In this document: positions 8,887 to 17,978 of the stretch, piece after piece | How positions within the stretch are numbered: position 1 is the first letter of the stretch | Layout: every line of letters begins with the position of its first letter | NCBI RefSeq assembly: GCF_034424805.1 | Contig: NZ_JAXOUF010000006.1 | Location: forward strand, 281,319-345,318 | DNA length: 64,000 bases | Direction of reading: 5' to 3' | From: Labrys sedimenti | Lineage (GTDB): Bacteria > Pseudomonadota > Alphaproteobacteria > Rhizobiales > Labraceae | The notes under the pieces: generated by a model | Seen by the model: only the letters and a program-made list of their open reading frames with translations | Told to the model about the DNA's origin: nothing | Database searches by the model: none | Translations under genes and position numbers: made by a program

Positions 8887-8906
8887 GCAACATGCCTGCA
8901 TGTTGC
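8887..8906. promoter_or_regulatory. Palindrome 1 upstream of nrdR
   Basis: GCAACATGC-CT-GCATGTTGC is a perfect 9-bp-arm inverted repeat 27 bases after the glyA stop. It shares the core ACATGC-N2-GCATGT with a second palindrome centred 72 bases further on. Confidence 0.5.
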
Positions 8907-8947
8907 GGCGTCCGCTTCTTGGAAACCTATCGCGTGCAGTATAGGAA

Positions 8948-8988
8948 GTGCGGACATCGCGACATGCGAGCATGTCGGATGTCCGCAC
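8948..8988. promoter_or_regulatory. Nested palindrome 2 upstream of nrdR
   Basis: An outer 11-bp perfect inverted repeat (8948-8958 with 8978-8988, GTGCGGACATC type) encloses an inner one, GACATGC-GA-GCATGTC (8961-8976). The inner core is the same ACATGC-N2-GCATGT as in palindrome 1. The element ends 15 bases before the nrdR start. It may be an operator, an attenuating hairpin or a dispersed repeat. Confidence 0.5.
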
Positions 8989-9003
8989 TCCCAGGAATGA
9001 TCC

Positions 9004-9480
9004 ATGAAATGCCCCTATTGCGGTGCGCCCGACACCCAGGTGAAGGACAGCCGTCCCACCGATGATGGAACCTCGATCCGCCGCCGCCGCGTCTGTTCGG
9101 ACTGCGGAGGTCGGTTCACGACCTTCGAACGCGTGCAGTTGCGCGAATTGACGGTCGTCAAGCGTTCGGGCCGCAAGGTCGCCTTCGATCGCGACAAGCT
9201 TTCGCGCTCCATCACCACGGCACTGCGCAAGCGCCCGGTCGACGAGGAGCGTATCGAGCGGCTGGTGAACGGCCTGGTTCGGCAGATCGAGAGCCTGGGG
9301 GAAAGCGAGATCACCTCGGAGCAGATCGGCCGGATCGTCATGAAAGGGCTCAAGGCCCTCGACGATGTCGCCTATGTGCGCTTTGCCTCGGTCTATCGCA
9401 ATTTCAGCGAAGCCAAGGATTTCACGGCCGTTCTGGATGAATTGAGCATCGAGGACGAGACGCGGGTGGATGAGGAGTGA
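9004..9480 (+). CDS. nrdR: Transcriptional repressor NrdR
   Basis: A 158-residue ATP-cone regulator of ribonucleotide reductase genes. The N-terminal zinc ribbon is complete: MKCPYC (C3, C6) and CSDCGGRF (about 31 and 34), with the RRRR stretch used for DNA contact between. The ATP-cone follows from about residue 47 (VVKRSGRKVAFDRDKL) to 137. It binds NrdR boxes when loaded with dATP. Located between glyA and ribD as in related genomes; whether the palindromes just upstream are its own sites is untested. Confidence 0.97.
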   Translation: MKCPYCGAPDTQVKDSRPTDDGTSIRRRRVCSDCGGRFTTFERVQLRELTVVKRSGRKVAFDRDKLSRSITTALRKRPVDEERIERLVNGLVRQIESLGESEITSEQIGRIVMKGLKALDDVAYVRFASVYRNFSEAKDFTAVLDELSIEDETRVDEE

Positions 9481-9599
9481 GTTCGATCGGTCCATGTGGG
9501 TGCGACATTGCCGTGTCGTGCTTGCATGACGTAAGCGGCAAGCCTATCTGCTGCTTCGAGCTCCCATTGCCGGTTTGATTTTTTTCCGTGACTTTCGCC

Positions 9600-10739
9600 A
9601 TGCCTGTTTCCGCCATCGATGCCCTGCGGCGTGACGAACGCTTCATGCGGGCGGCTCTGGCGCTGGGGCGGCGGGGGCTGGGCAACACCTGGCCCAACCC
9701 GGCTGTCGGCTGCGTGATCGTCCGGCGGGTCGGTGACGCCGATATCATCGTCGGCCGGGGCTGGACGCAGCCGGGTGGGCGCCCCCATGCCGAGACGCAG
9801 GCGCTGGCCGAGGCGGGATCGCTGGCCAAGGGTGCTACGGCCTATGTCACCCTCGAGCCCTGCTCGCATTACGGGCGCACCGGCCCCTGCGCCGATGCCC
9901 TGGCGCGCGGCGGCATTGCCCGTGTCGTCGGCGCCCTGCGCGATCCCGATCCGCGCGTGGGCGGACGCGGCTTCGACATGTTGCGGCGCTATGGCCTCGA
10001 GGTCCGCGAGGGCGTGCTGGCGGACGAAGCCTTCCAGGCCCATGTCGGGCACATCACGCGCGTGACCTTCGGCCGGCCCGGAGTTACCGTGAAGATCGCG
10101 GTCTCCGCGGACGGCAAGCTCGCGGGTCCCGGCGGGCGCCCGGTTCGCATTACCGGCGAAGAGGCGAGTGCCCATGTGCACCTGATGCGGGCCCAGAGCG
10201 ATGCGATCGCGGTCGGGATCGGCACCGTGCTCAAGGACGACCCAATGCTCACCGTGCGATTGCCCGGCATGGCTGCCCAGTCTCCGGTGCGGATCGTCTT
10301 CGATTCAAGGCTGCGGCTCCCGCTCACCTCACGGCTGGTCGAGACGGCTCGCGAGGTGCCGGTATGGGTCATGGCTCGCGCCGATGCGCCGGTCGAACCG
10401 GAACAGGGTCTGGTCGAGGCTGGCGTGGAAGTGATGCGGATCGGCTGCTCGGCCTTGTCACCCGGCGAGGGAGCATCCCTCGATCTCGGCGAGGCTTTGC
10501 GTCTGCTCGGCACGCGGGGCCTCACGCGCCTCATGGTCGAAGCCGGCCCTCGGCTTGCGGCCGGCCTGGTCGAGGCCGATCTCGTCGAGGAATTCGTGCA
10601 GTTCACCTCGTCCGAACCGATCGGCGAGGGGGTGACGGCGCTGACATCGCAGCTTCAGGCTAAAATCGATGGGCAATTGCCCAATCTGGCCGCACGCATG
10701 ATCGGACATGATACCATGACCATTCAGCGCAGGAATTGA
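9600..10739 (+). CDS. ribD: Bifunctional pyrimidine deaminase/reductase
   Basis: A protein of about 379 residues that performs the deamination and NADPH-dependent reduction steps of riboflavin synthesis. The deaminase half has the zinc site: HAETQALAEA and PCSHYGRTGPC. The reductase half begins near residue 150 (VTVKIAVSADGKLA) and has the ITGEEASAHVHLMRAQSDAIAVGIGT region. The start could be ATG 9600 or the in-frame GTG 9588; neither has a clear ribosome site. It precedes ribE by ten bases, so the two are surely cotranscribed. Confidence 0.95.
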   Translation: MPVSAIDALRRDERFMRAALALGRRGLGNTWPNPAVGCVIVRRVGDADIIVGRGWTQPGGRPHAETQALAEAGSLAKGATAYVTLEPCSHYGRTGPCADALARGGIARVVGALRDPDPRVGGRGFDMLRRYGLEVREGVLADEAFQAHVGHITRVTFGRPGVTVKIAVSADGKLAGPGGRPVRITGEEASAHVHLMRAQSDAIAVGIGTVLKDDPMLTVRLPGMAAQSPVRIVFDSRLRLPLTSRLVETAREVPVWVMARADAPVEPEQGLVEAGVEVMRIGCSALSPGEGASLDLGEALRLLGTRGLTRLMVEAGPRLAAGLVEADLVEEFVQFTSSEPIGEGVTALTSQLQAKIDGQLPNLAARMIGHDTMTIQRRN

Positions 10740-10749
10740 AGGGCCCATC

Positions 10750-11385
10750 ATGTTTACCGGCATCATCACCGATATTGGCGAGATCGTCGCGCTGGAGGAC
10801 CACGGCTCCGCCAAGCGCATCGCCGTCGCCTGCTCCTATCCCGCTGACACCATGACGGTGGGGGCCTCCATGGCGGTGGCCGGCATCTGTTTTACCATGA
10901 CCAGCCTGGCGCTGCGGCCGGGTGGCGACACGCTGTTCACCGTCGATGCCTCTTCCGAGACGATCGGGCGCACGACACTCGGCTCCTGGCGCGTGGGGCA
11001 CAAGCTCAATCTCGAGCGGGCACTCCGGATCGGCGACGAACTCGGCGGGCATATCGTCTCCGGCCATGTCGACGGAGTGGCGACCGTGCTGGATCGCAAG
11101 GATCAGGACGGCACCTCGCAATTCATCTTCCGGGTACCTGGTGACCTGTCGCGTTTCATCGCCCAGAAGGGATCGCTGGCGCTCGACGGCACGTCGTTGA
11201 CCGTCAACAAGGTCGAGGGGCAGGATTTCGGCGTGATGATGATCCCCCACACCCTGTGCGTCACCACCTGGGGCAATGCCGAGGTGGGCGATACTGTTAA
11301 CATCGAGATCGACACCATGGCGCGCTATGCCGCGCGGCTGGCGGATGTCGGGACCGAACGTTGGAGTGATCGCGCCGGAGGCTGA
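10750..11385 (+). CDS. ribE: Riboflavin synthase, alpha subunit
   Basis: A 211-residue enzyme made of two lumazine-binding repeats; it dismutates two 6,7-dimethyl-8-ribityllumazine molecules to riboflavin. The first repeat starts with the canonical MFTGIITDIGEI; the second begins about residue 97 with LGGHIVSGHVDGVA, and the DGTSLTVN motif sits near 155. It follows ribD closely and is separated from ribH by about 150 bases that hold an intergenic repeat. Confidence 0.97.
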   Translation: MFTGIITDIGEIVALEDHGSAKRIAVACSYPADTMTVGASMAVAGICFTMTSLALRPGGDTLFTVDASSETIGRTTLGSWRVGHKLNLERALRIGDELGGHIVSGHVDGVATVLDRKDQDGTSQFIFRVPGDLSRFIAQKGSLALDGTSLTVNKVEGQDFGVMMIPHTLCVTTWGNAEVGDTVNIEIDTMARYAARLADVGTERWSDRAGG

Positions 11386-11427
11386 GACAGGCCGCGCGCC
11401 GCCATGCTTCGCGGTCACATCGCTCCT

Positions 11428-11468
11428 GCTCAAAACCGGCTTTCCCTTTTCGACACGATGCTCTAGGA
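11428..11468. repeat. Fragment of a Hyphomicrobiales intergenic repeat
   Basis: The ribE-ribH spacer contains CAAAACCGGCTTTCC...TTTTCGACACGATGCTCTAG, which resembles the 3' part of the common rhizobial element ending in GATCATGCTCTAG. Recognised by eye only; the other half is missing. Confidence 0.35.
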
Positions 11469-11537
11469 ACGCCCTCAATCCAACAGCATTCAGGCGGCGC
11501 GTGTAGAGCCCGCCTTTCCTCTGAGACGAGAATTCCC

Positions 11538-12065
11538 ATGGCCGGTCCCAGGCGTGTATCCAGTTCCTCCGCTCCTTCCTTCGAAAATACCGAGTCCGGC
11601 TTCGGCGGTCCCCTGCCGCCGCATATCCTGATCGTCGAAGCTCGTTATTACGAAGAGATCGCCGACGGGCTGCTCACCGGCGCGACCGGCGCCATCAAGG
11701 CGGCCGGCGGCAGCTTCGACGTGCTCACCGTGCCGGGTGCCCTCGAGATCCCCTCGGCCATCGTGATGGCTCTCGACGCCGCCGTTCAGCGCGGCCGTGC
11801 CTATGACGCGGCGATCGCCCTGGGCTGCGTGATCCGTGGCGAGACCACCCATTACGACATCGTCGCCGGCGAGAGTTCGCGTGCCCTGATGGACATCTCC
11901 GTGCAGCGCGCTTTGCCGCTCGGCAACGGCATCCTCACCGTCGAGAATGACGAGCAGGCTCGGGTTCGCGCCAGCATTTCGGAAATGAACAAGGGTGGCG
12001 GCGCGGCCGATGCCGCTCTGCACATGGTTGCCCTGAAACGCCGCCTGCATGGGGTCGAGGCATGA
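11538..12065 (+). CDS. ribH: 6,7-dimethyl-8-ribityllumazine synthase
   Basis: A 175-residue lumazine synthase, the penultimate riboflavin enzyme. After a variable 27-residue N-terminus come the substrate-site motifs: VPGALEIPSAI, the IRGETTHYDIV loop with the catalytic His, and a C-terminal GGGAADAALHMVALKRRL helix. It overlaps nusB by four bases (ATGA), so the two are translationally coupled. Confidence 0.97.
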   Translation: MAGPRRVSSSSAPSFENTESGFGGPLPPHILIVEARYYEEIADGLLTGATGAIKAAGGSFDVLTVPGALEIPSAIVMALDAAVQRGRAYDAAIALGCVIRGETTHYDIVAGESSRALMDISVQRALPLGNGILTVENDEQARVRASISEMNKGGGAADAALHMVALKRRLHGVEA

Positions 12066-12523
12066 GCCGGGCCCAGAAACGTTCCGCTGCGCGCCTCGCC
12101 AGTGTGCAGGCGCTCTACCAGATGGACATCCGCGGCACCAATGTCGTCGAGGTGCTGGCAGAATTCGAGAACCACTGGATAGGCCAGGAAATCGACGGCG
12201 TCGAATATTCGCCGGCCGAGGAGAGCTTCTTCCGCGACATCGTCGGCGGGGTCGTGCGCGAGCAGCGCAGCATCGATCCCAAGGTCGATCAGGCGCTGGC
12301 CGATGGCTGGCCGCTCAAGCGGGTGGATGCCATTCTGCGTGCCATCCTGCGTGCCGGCGTCTATGAATTGCTGCATCGCCAGGACATCCCGCCGAAAGTG
12401 ACGATCTCCGAATATGTCAGTGTCGCGCATGCCTTCCTCGACCGCGAGGAAGCCGGCATGGTCAATGCTGTGCTCGACAAGATCGCCAAGGCCGAACGAA
12501 ACGACCATCTCCAGGCTTCCTGA
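12062..12523 (+). CDS. nusB: Transcription antitermination factor NusB
   Basis: A 153-residue all-helical protein that binds boxA RNA with NusE (S10) in rRNA antitermination. The N-terminal RSAARLASVQALYQMDI and C-terminal EYVSVAHAFLDREEAGMVNAVLDKIA segments are typical. Its start overlaps the ribH stop (ATGA). The ribH-nusB-thiL order is widespread in bacteria. Confidence 0.96.
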   Translation: MSRAQKRSAARLASVQALYQMDIRGTNVVEVLAEFENHWIGQEIDGVEYSPAEESFFRDIVGGVVREQRSIDPKVDQALADGWPLKRVDAILRAILRAGVYELLHRQDIPPKVTISEYVSVAHAFLDREEAGMVNAVLDKIAKAERNDHLQAS

Positions 12524-12537
12524 GCAGCAGTCCTCGC

Positions 12538-13524
12538 ATGGCGCGGCTCACCGAAGATCAGTTGATCAGCCGTTTCTTCGCTCCGCTCGCGACCCATCCC
12601 GGGGCGCGCGGGCTGACGGATGACGCTGCGACGCTGAGCGTGCCGCCTGGAGCGCATCTGGTGGTGACCACCGATGCGCTGGTCGCTGACATTCATTTTC
12701 TTGCCGACGACGACCCCGATCTCATCGCGCGCAAGGCCTTGCGCGTGAACCTGTCGGACCTTGCCGCCAAGGGCGCGCAGCCGCATGCCTATACGCTCTG
12801 CCTGGCCTTGCCGCCGGGCTGGCGCGAGGACTGGCTGCAGCGTTTCGCCGAGGGCCTGGCGGTCGACGGCAAGGAATTCGACTTCGCTTTGCTGGGCGGC
12901 GACACCGTCAAGACCACGGGGCCGCTGACCATCGCCGTCAACGCCTTCGGCCTGGTGCCCTCCGACCGTATTCCGCGCCGGGACGGCGCGCAGCCGGGCG
13001 ACATCCTTTATGTCAGCGGCTCCATCGGTGACGGAGCGCTGGGCCTGCTGGCGCGCCGCGGGGCGGACGCCTTGGCCGGGCTTGCGGAGGTGGAACGCGA
13101 CTACCTGGCCAGGCGCTACCTCCTGCCGCAGCCGCGTACGGCCCTGGCGCCGGCTGTGCTCGCCCATGCCTCGGCCTCGATGGATATTTCGGATGGCCTC
13201 GTCGGCGATCTCGCCAAGCTGCTGCGGGCTTCCGGTGCGTCGGCCGATATCGAACGCGATGCTGTGCCGCTTTCACCGGCCGCGCAGGCAGCCTGCAAGC
13301 TTGACGCGATATTGCTGGAAACGGCGCTCACGGGAGGGGACGATTATGAAATTCTCTGTGCCGTGCCCTCCGGGCAGCGTATCGCCTTCGAAACCGCGGC
13401 ACAGAATTGCGGGGTCACGGTCAGCCCAATCGGCACGGTGACACTAGGTCATCATGCTCCGAGATGGCTTGACGATGAGGGCAACGACGTCCAGTTCGCC
13501 CGCGGCAGTTTCAGTCATTTTTGA
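12538..13524 (+). CDS. thiL: Thiamine-monophosphate kinase
   Basis: A 328-residue ATP-dependent kinase that phosphorylates thiamine monophosphate to the diphosphate cofactor. It has the AIR-synthase-like fold, with the Mg/ATP motif GLTDDAATL near residue 26, TTDALVADIHFL, ARKALRVNLSDLAAKGA and the C-terminal TGGDDYEILCAV. It begins 14 bases after nusB and ends the cluster. The following gene is convergent. Confidence 0.96.
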   Translation: MARLTEDQLISRFFAPLATHPGARGLTDDAATLSVPPGAHLVVTTDALVADIHFLADDDPDLIARKALRVNLSDLAAKGAQPHAYTLCLALPPGWREDWLQRFAEGLAVDGKEFDFALLGGDTVKTTGPLTIAVNAFGLVPSDRIPRRDGAQPGDILYVSGSIGDGALGLLARRGADALAGLAEVERDYLARRYLLPQPRTALAPAVLAHASASMDISDGLVGDLAKLLRASGASADIERDAVPLSPAAQAACKLDAILLETALTGGDDYEILCAVPSGQRIAFETAAQNCGVTVSPIGTVTLGHHAPRWLDDEGNDVQFARGSFSHF

Positions 13525-13550
13525 GCAAGGCAGGAGAAGGCGTGTTCCCC

Positions 13551-13717
13551 TTCTCCCCTTGTGGGAGAAGGTGCCGTAGCGAGGTCCTTCCAGGACCTCG
13601 CGTTCAAGCAAAAGACTTGGGGGCGGAAGAGGGGAGAAACGCATCCGTCTAAGCATTTCGCCAGCACCCCTCATCCGTCCCGGCTCCGCCGGTCCATCTT
13701 CTCCCGCAAGGGGAGAA
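13551..13717. repeat. Palindromic intergenic element between thiL and the phytase-like gene
   Basis: TTCTCCCCTTGTGGGAGAA (13551-13569) and TTCTCCCGCAAGGGGAGAA (13699-13717) are near-perfect reverse complements of each other and each is itself a palindrome. Between them GAGGTCCT-TCC-AGGACCTC (13581-13599) forms another hairpin. This is the layout of the dispersed CTTCTCCC-type repeats of alphaproteobacteria; here it may also act as a bidirectional terminator for two convergent genes. Confidence 0.65.
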
Positions 13718-13779
13718 GGCTTGTCACACCTTACTTTGTTGGCTTTCCGCTTTGCGCGCAGACGCTTCGGCTGCGGCTT

Positions 13780-15327
13780 CTACTTCGCTGCCAAAGCCTT
13801 GGCCAGGTCTTCGGGCAGCGTCAGGCGATAGGCCAGTACCAGCGTGTCGTTGGTGAGGCCGGCGTCGTAGCTCTGCCCCTTCATCACGCCCCTCCTGGTG
13901 AGAAAGTCGTTGTCGTTGCCGACGAACAGGAAGGCATCGTTGGGCGCGGCCGGATCGAGGGCCGGCATCAGCGTCATGGCCTCCCACTTTTCCGACAGGG
14001 TGAGGTCGTTGGCCTTGGCATTGTCGATGTTGAGGCCGAACTTGCCGAGTTGGGTGGCGTTCAAGAGGTTGACCAGCACCTGCGAACGGGCCGGGGTGAT
14101 AGCTGTGTCGAGGACGTTGCGCTCGTCCTTGGCGGGTGCGATCGGCTTGGTGCCGGTTTCATAGTCCGTGCCCGCCAGGTTGGTGGCGCCTGAGGTGTCG
14201 ACCACCAGCACGGCCTTGAACATCTCCGGATTCTTGCAATCGCAGCCATGGCCGGCGCCATCACGTGCGAGCAGGAGGAAGCGGTGATCGTCGAGCGCCA
14301 CCATCTCGCTCTGCGCGGCCGTGCTGTCGATCTTGCCGTCGCCTTTTTTGGAATAGACCGGCAGTTCGATCGCATAGACGGCCTTGGGGGTCTTGGGCAG
14401 CGGGTCCGAGGCGACATCATAGACATAGATACGCGTGGTGGCGCGGTTCGCCTGGTTCTTGCCGGCGGAGCTGTCCTGCAGCGTGCCGCTCTGCAGCACG
14501 GCATAGAGGGTCTTGCCGTCCGGCGTCAGCGAGATCGCTTCCAGGCCCTGATTGTTGCGCCGGCCGGTGTCGGGCGCTTCCATCGAGGTAAAGTTGATCT
14601 TGCCCTTCTTGGTGGGAACGAGTGCCGGGCCGGGCGGGATCAGGCCCTTCAACTTGCCGCCGGGCTCGAACAGGTAGACGGCAGCGGCATATTCGTCGCC
14701 GACATAGAAGCTGCCATCGGAGCGATAGGCGATCGACTCGGCGTCGAAGGAGAGGGAGCCGGCGCCGAGCGCACCGGCCGGTGGCACGGGCAGGGTATAG
14801 CCGTTCATCTCCACGGTGTTGTCGGCGGGATCGGCACCCGTCGTCGGCTTGCCGTCGAGGCCGGTGAGGAAGACGCCCTTGCCGGCGAGCGGCTTCAAGT
14901 CGATCTGCGACTGCGAGGTCACGGCGGTGGGTAGCGCAGCACCGGAATAGGGCGTGAAGGCGAAGTCGAAGGCGAGGACGCGACCCTGATAGTCGAAGAA
15001 CAGGCCCTTGTCGGGATTGTTGTAGCCGCGATCCGGTAGGGAGCGGAGCTGGCCCTTGTAGCCCGTGGCAGTCTTGCTCCAGCTCTTGGGATCGATCGCC
15101 ATGGAGGAAAAGGAGCCGAGCGTGTCCCCCTTCTCGTCCTTGAGGTCGGCGCTCAGCCGGCCGACGCCGACCAGGCCGTGGTTGACGAAGCTGCCACCGG
15201 CGAAATCGATCTTCTCTTCGCCCGGGGCGGAAGAAACGAAAGGCTCCTTGATGGCCAGGGGCTCGGCCATTGCCAGCGTCGGCAGAACCGAGAGGGTGGT
15301 GAGAAGGATGGTGCGAAGAAGGCGCAT
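13780..15327 (-). CDS. Exported esterase-like phytase-family protein
   Basis: A protein of about 515 residues with a Sec signal peptide (MRLLRTILLTTLSV...AMAEP). The mature part matches the 'esterase-like activity of phytase' beta-propeller family: recurrent DRGYNNPDKG, SFDAESIAYRSDGSFYVGDEYAAAVYLF and NNQGLEAISLTPDGKTLYAV blocks. Such proteins are periplasmic or secreted; the true substrate is unclear, and phytate activity is not certain for most members. The ATG at 15327 is chosen over the in-frame upstream one because the signal peptide begins there. Confidence 0.85.
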   Translation of the reverse strand: MRLLRTILLTTLSVLPTLAMAEPLAIKEPFVSSAPGEEKIDFAGGSFVNHGLVGVGRLSADLKDEKGDTLGSFSSMAIDPKSWSKTATGYKGQLRSLPDRGYNNPDKGLFFDYQGRVLAFDFAFTPYSGAALPTAVTSQSQIDLKPLAGKGVFLTGLDGKPTTGADPADNTVEMNGYTLPVPPAGALGAGSLSFDAESIAYRSDGSFYVGDEYAAAVYLFEPGGKLKGLIPPGPALVPTKKGKINFTSMEAPDTGRRNNQGLEAISLTPDGKTLYAVLQSGTLQDSSAGKNQANRATTRIYVYDVASDPLPKTPKAVYAIELPVYSKKGDGKIDSTAAQSEMVALDDHRFLLLARDGAGHGCDCKNPEMFKAVLVVDTSGATNLAGTDYETGTKPIAPAKDERNVLDTAITPARSQVLVNLLNATQLGKFGLNIDNAKANDLTLSEKWEAMTLMPALDPAAPNDAFLFVGNDNDFLTRRGVMKGQSYDAGLTNDTLVLAYRLTLPEDLAKALAAK

Positions 15328-15736
15328 GGAAATCTCGCTCGGTGGCCAGAACACAGACGCGCCTCAGCGAAAACGCGTCTTTGCTCCCGGTCATTGTTGT
15401 TTCGACGTGTCTTCGCAATTTTCAGCAATATGGCCGAATTGCGAAACGCTTCAGCGTGGACTTCCTTGGCAAGAGCCGATGACAGAGGCGTGACAGTTTT
15501 CCGGCGGGTGACGCACCAAGAGGATCTTCGAAAGAACTTGCCGCGAACGCACGGCGTCGGTTGCGCTGCCCGTATGATTTTGGCAGCATCGCGGCAATCC
15601 GGACAATCAGACGGCTCCGGTGGGAGGATTCGCCGCACCTGCAATATCCTGACCTTCGATGCGAAGGGCAGGGGTCGTTCGTTCGTGCGATTTGTTCAGT
15701 GGCTTGTGCGAGTAAAGAACAAGGAACATTTAGTCC
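15328..15736. other. 409-base divergent gap upstream of hppA
   Basis: Holds the promoters of the phytase-like gene (minus) and hppA (plus). Positions about 15394-15452 contain a partial copy of a dispersed repeat also found at 40977-41078 and 63823-63926. No convincing short gene is visible in the remainder. Confidence 0.6.
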
Positions 15737-17887
15737 ATGCTTTCTCTGTGGGTCATTATTGCGTGCGGGGCGCTTTCCCTCGTTTACGGAGTCTGGGCAT
15801 TCCAGTCGGTGATGGCGCAGCCAGCCGGCAACGCCCGGATGCAGGAAATCGCCGGTTACGTGCGCGAAGGCGCGCAGGCTTACCTCAGGCGCCAATACGT
15901 CACCATTTCAGGTGTCGGCATCATCATCTTTGCCCTGGTCGCCTATTTCCTTTCGATCCCGAGTGCCATCGGCTTCCTGATCGGCGCCGTGCTCTCGGGC
16001 CTTGCCGGCTTCATCGGCATGAACATGTCGGTCAGGGCCAATGTCCGCACCGCACAGGCCGCGATGAACTCGCTAGGACAGGGCCTTGAAGTCGCCTTCA
16101 AGGCCGGTGCGGTCACCGGCATGCTGGTGGCGGGTCTCGCTCTTCTCGGGGTGGCCGTCTACTATTACGTGCTGACCGGGCCGATGCAGCTCTCCTTCGC
16201 CGATCCCAAGCAGGCGCGCGAGATCATCGATTCGCTGGTGGCCCTCGGCTTCGGCGCCTCGCTGATCTCGATCTTCGCCCGCCTCGGCGGTGGCATCTTC
16301 ACCAAGGGCGCCGACGTCGGCGGCGACCTCGTCGGCAAGGTCGAGGCCGGCATTCCCGAGGACGATCCGCGCAACCCCGCGACCATCGCCGACAATGTCG
16401 GCGACAATGTCGGCGATTGCGCCGGCATGGCGGCCGACCTGTTCGAGACCTATGCCGTCACCGTGGTCGCCACCATGGTGTTGGCGGCGATCCTGTTCGC
16501 CGGTACGCCGGTGCTCTCCAACGTGCTGCTCTATCCGCTCGGCATCGGCGCGGCCTGCATCGTTACCTCGATCATCGGCACCTTCTTCGTCAAGCTCGGC
16601 GCCAACCAGTCGATCATGGGCGCGCTCTACAAGGGCTTCATCGCCTCGGCCGTCCTCTCGGTGGCAGGCCTGGCCGTCGCCACGCATTTCCTCATCGGCT
16701 GGGGCTCGATCGGCACCATCGGCGGCCATGACGTCACCGGTACCTCTCTGTTCGCCTGCGGCATCGTCGGCCTGCTGGTAACAGGCCTTATCGTCTGGAT
16801 CACCGAATATTACACGGGTATCGGCTACCGGCCGGTGCGTGAGATCTCGCAGGCCTCGGTCACCGGTCACGGCACCAACGTCATCCAGGGCCTCGCGGTC
16901 TCGCTGGAAGCGACGGCGCTGCCGACCATCGTGATCGTCGCAGGCATCGTCGCCACCTACACGCTGGCGGGTCTGTTCGGCACGGCAATCGCGGTGACGA
17001 CCATGCTCGGCCTTGCCGGCATGGTGGTGGCGCTCGACGCCTTCGGTCCGGTCACCGACAATGCCGGCGGCATCGCCGAAATGGCGGGACTGCCCAAGGA
17101 AGTGCGCAAATCGACGGACGCGCTCGACGCCGTAGGCAACACCACCAAGGCCGTCACCAAGGGCTATGCCATCGGCTCTGCCGGCCTCGGTGCCCTGGTG
17201 CTGTTCGCTGCCTATACCTCGGATCTGACCTATTTCGCCTCGAATTCGGCGCAGTATCCCTATTTCGCCGGGGTGCAGCCGAACTTCTCGCTGGCCAATC
17301 CCTTCGTGGTGGTCGGCCTGCTGCTCGGTGGTCTCATCCCCTACCTTTTCGGCGGCATCGCCATGACCGCCGTGGGCAAGGCAGCCTCGGCCATCGTCGA
17401 GGAAGTCCGGCGCCAGTTCCGCGAGAAGCCCGGCATCATGCAGGGCACCGACAAGCCTGACTATGGCAAGGCGGTGGATCTGCTGACCCGTGCCGCCATC
17501 AAGGAGATGCTGATCCCCTCGCTGCTGCCGGTGTTGTCGCCGATCGTGATCTATTTCCTGGTGCTGTGGATCACCGGCTCGAAATCCGATGCCTTCGCTT
17601 CCGTCGGCGCCATGCTGTTGGGCGTGATCGTCACCGGCCTCTTCGTCGCCATCTCGATGACGGCGGGCGGCGGGGCCTGGGACAATGCCAAGAAGTCGTT
17701 CGAGGACGGCTTCATCGATGCCAACGGCACCAAGCACCTCAAGGGCTCGGAAGCCCACAAGGCCTCGGTGACCGGCGATACGGTCGGCGATCCCTACAAG
17801 GATACGGCGGGTCCCGCCGTCAATCCGGCCATCAAGATCACCAATATCGTCGCGCTGCTCCTGCTGGCCATCCTGGCCCATCACTGA
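15737..17887 (+). CDS. hppA: K+-independent proton-translocating pyrophosphatase
   Basis: A 716-residue integral membrane enzyme that couples hydrolysis of pyrophosphate to proton pumping. About 16 membrane segments alternate with the conserved cytoplasmic loops: GADVGGDLVGKVEAGIPEDD, then DNVGDNVGDCAGMAADLFE, and the C-terminal DTVGDPYKDTAGPAVNP. In the diagnostic loop it reads GNTTKAVTKG; Lys and Thr at these two places mark the K+-independent class, where K+-dependent enzymes have Ala and Gly/Ala. Single gene with a strong terminator. It probably conserves energy from biosynthetic pyrophosphate. Confidence 0.97.
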   Translation: MLSLWVIIACGALSLVYGVWAFQSVMAQPAGNARMQEIAGYVREGAQAYLRRQYVTISGVGIIIFALVAYFLSIPSAIGFLIGAVLSGLAGFIGMNMSVRANVRTAQAAMNSLGQGLEVAFKAGAVTGMLVAGLALLGVAVYYYVLTGPMQLSFADPKQAREIIDSLVALGFGASLISIFARLGGGIFTKGADVGGDLVGKVEAGIPEDDPRNPATIADNVGDNVGDCAGMAADLFETYAVTVVATMVLAAILFAGTPVLSNVLLYPLGIGAACIVTSIIGTFFVKLGANQSIMGALYKGFIASAVLSVAGLAVATHFLIGWGSIGTIGGHDVTGTSLFACGIVGLLVTGLIVWITEYYTGIGYRPVREISQASVTGHGTNVIQGLAVSLEATALPTIVIVAGIVATYTLAGLFGTAIAVTTMLGLAGMVVALDAFGPVTDNAGGIAEMAGLPKEVRKSTDALDAVGNTTKAVTKGYAIGSAGLGALVLFAAYTSDLTYFASNSAQYPYFAGVQPNFSLANPFVVVGLLLGGLIPYLFGGIAMTAVGKAASAIVEEVRRQFREKPGIMQGTDKPDYGKAVDLLTRAAIKEMLIPSLLPVLSPIVIYFLVLWITGSKSDAFASVGAMLLGVIVTGLFVAISMTAGGGAWDNAKKSFEDGFIDANGTKHLKGSEAHKASVTGDTVGDPYKDTAGPAVNPAIKITNIVALLLLAILAHH

Positions 17888-17911
17888 GGTTTTGCGATAG
17901 GTTCTGGTGGG

Positions 17912-17936
17912 TGAGGGAGGGCATTGCCCTCCCTCA
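17912..17936 (+). terminator. Intrinsic terminator after hppA
   Basis: TGAGGGAGGGC-ATT-GCCCTCCCTCA, an 11-bp perfect stem with a 3-base loop, followed by TTCGTTT, 24 bases after the hppA stop. Confidence 0.75.
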
Positions 17937-17978
17937 TTCGTTTAGAGGCGGCCGCAAGGGCCGCAATGGTTCTGGCTG

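Noticed and set aside
16073..17884. 603-codon open frame antisense to hppA
   Set aside because: It runs exactly against a conserved gene and its translation is dominated by His, Asp, Arg and Gly low-complexity sequence, as expected for an antisense frame of high-GC coding DNA.
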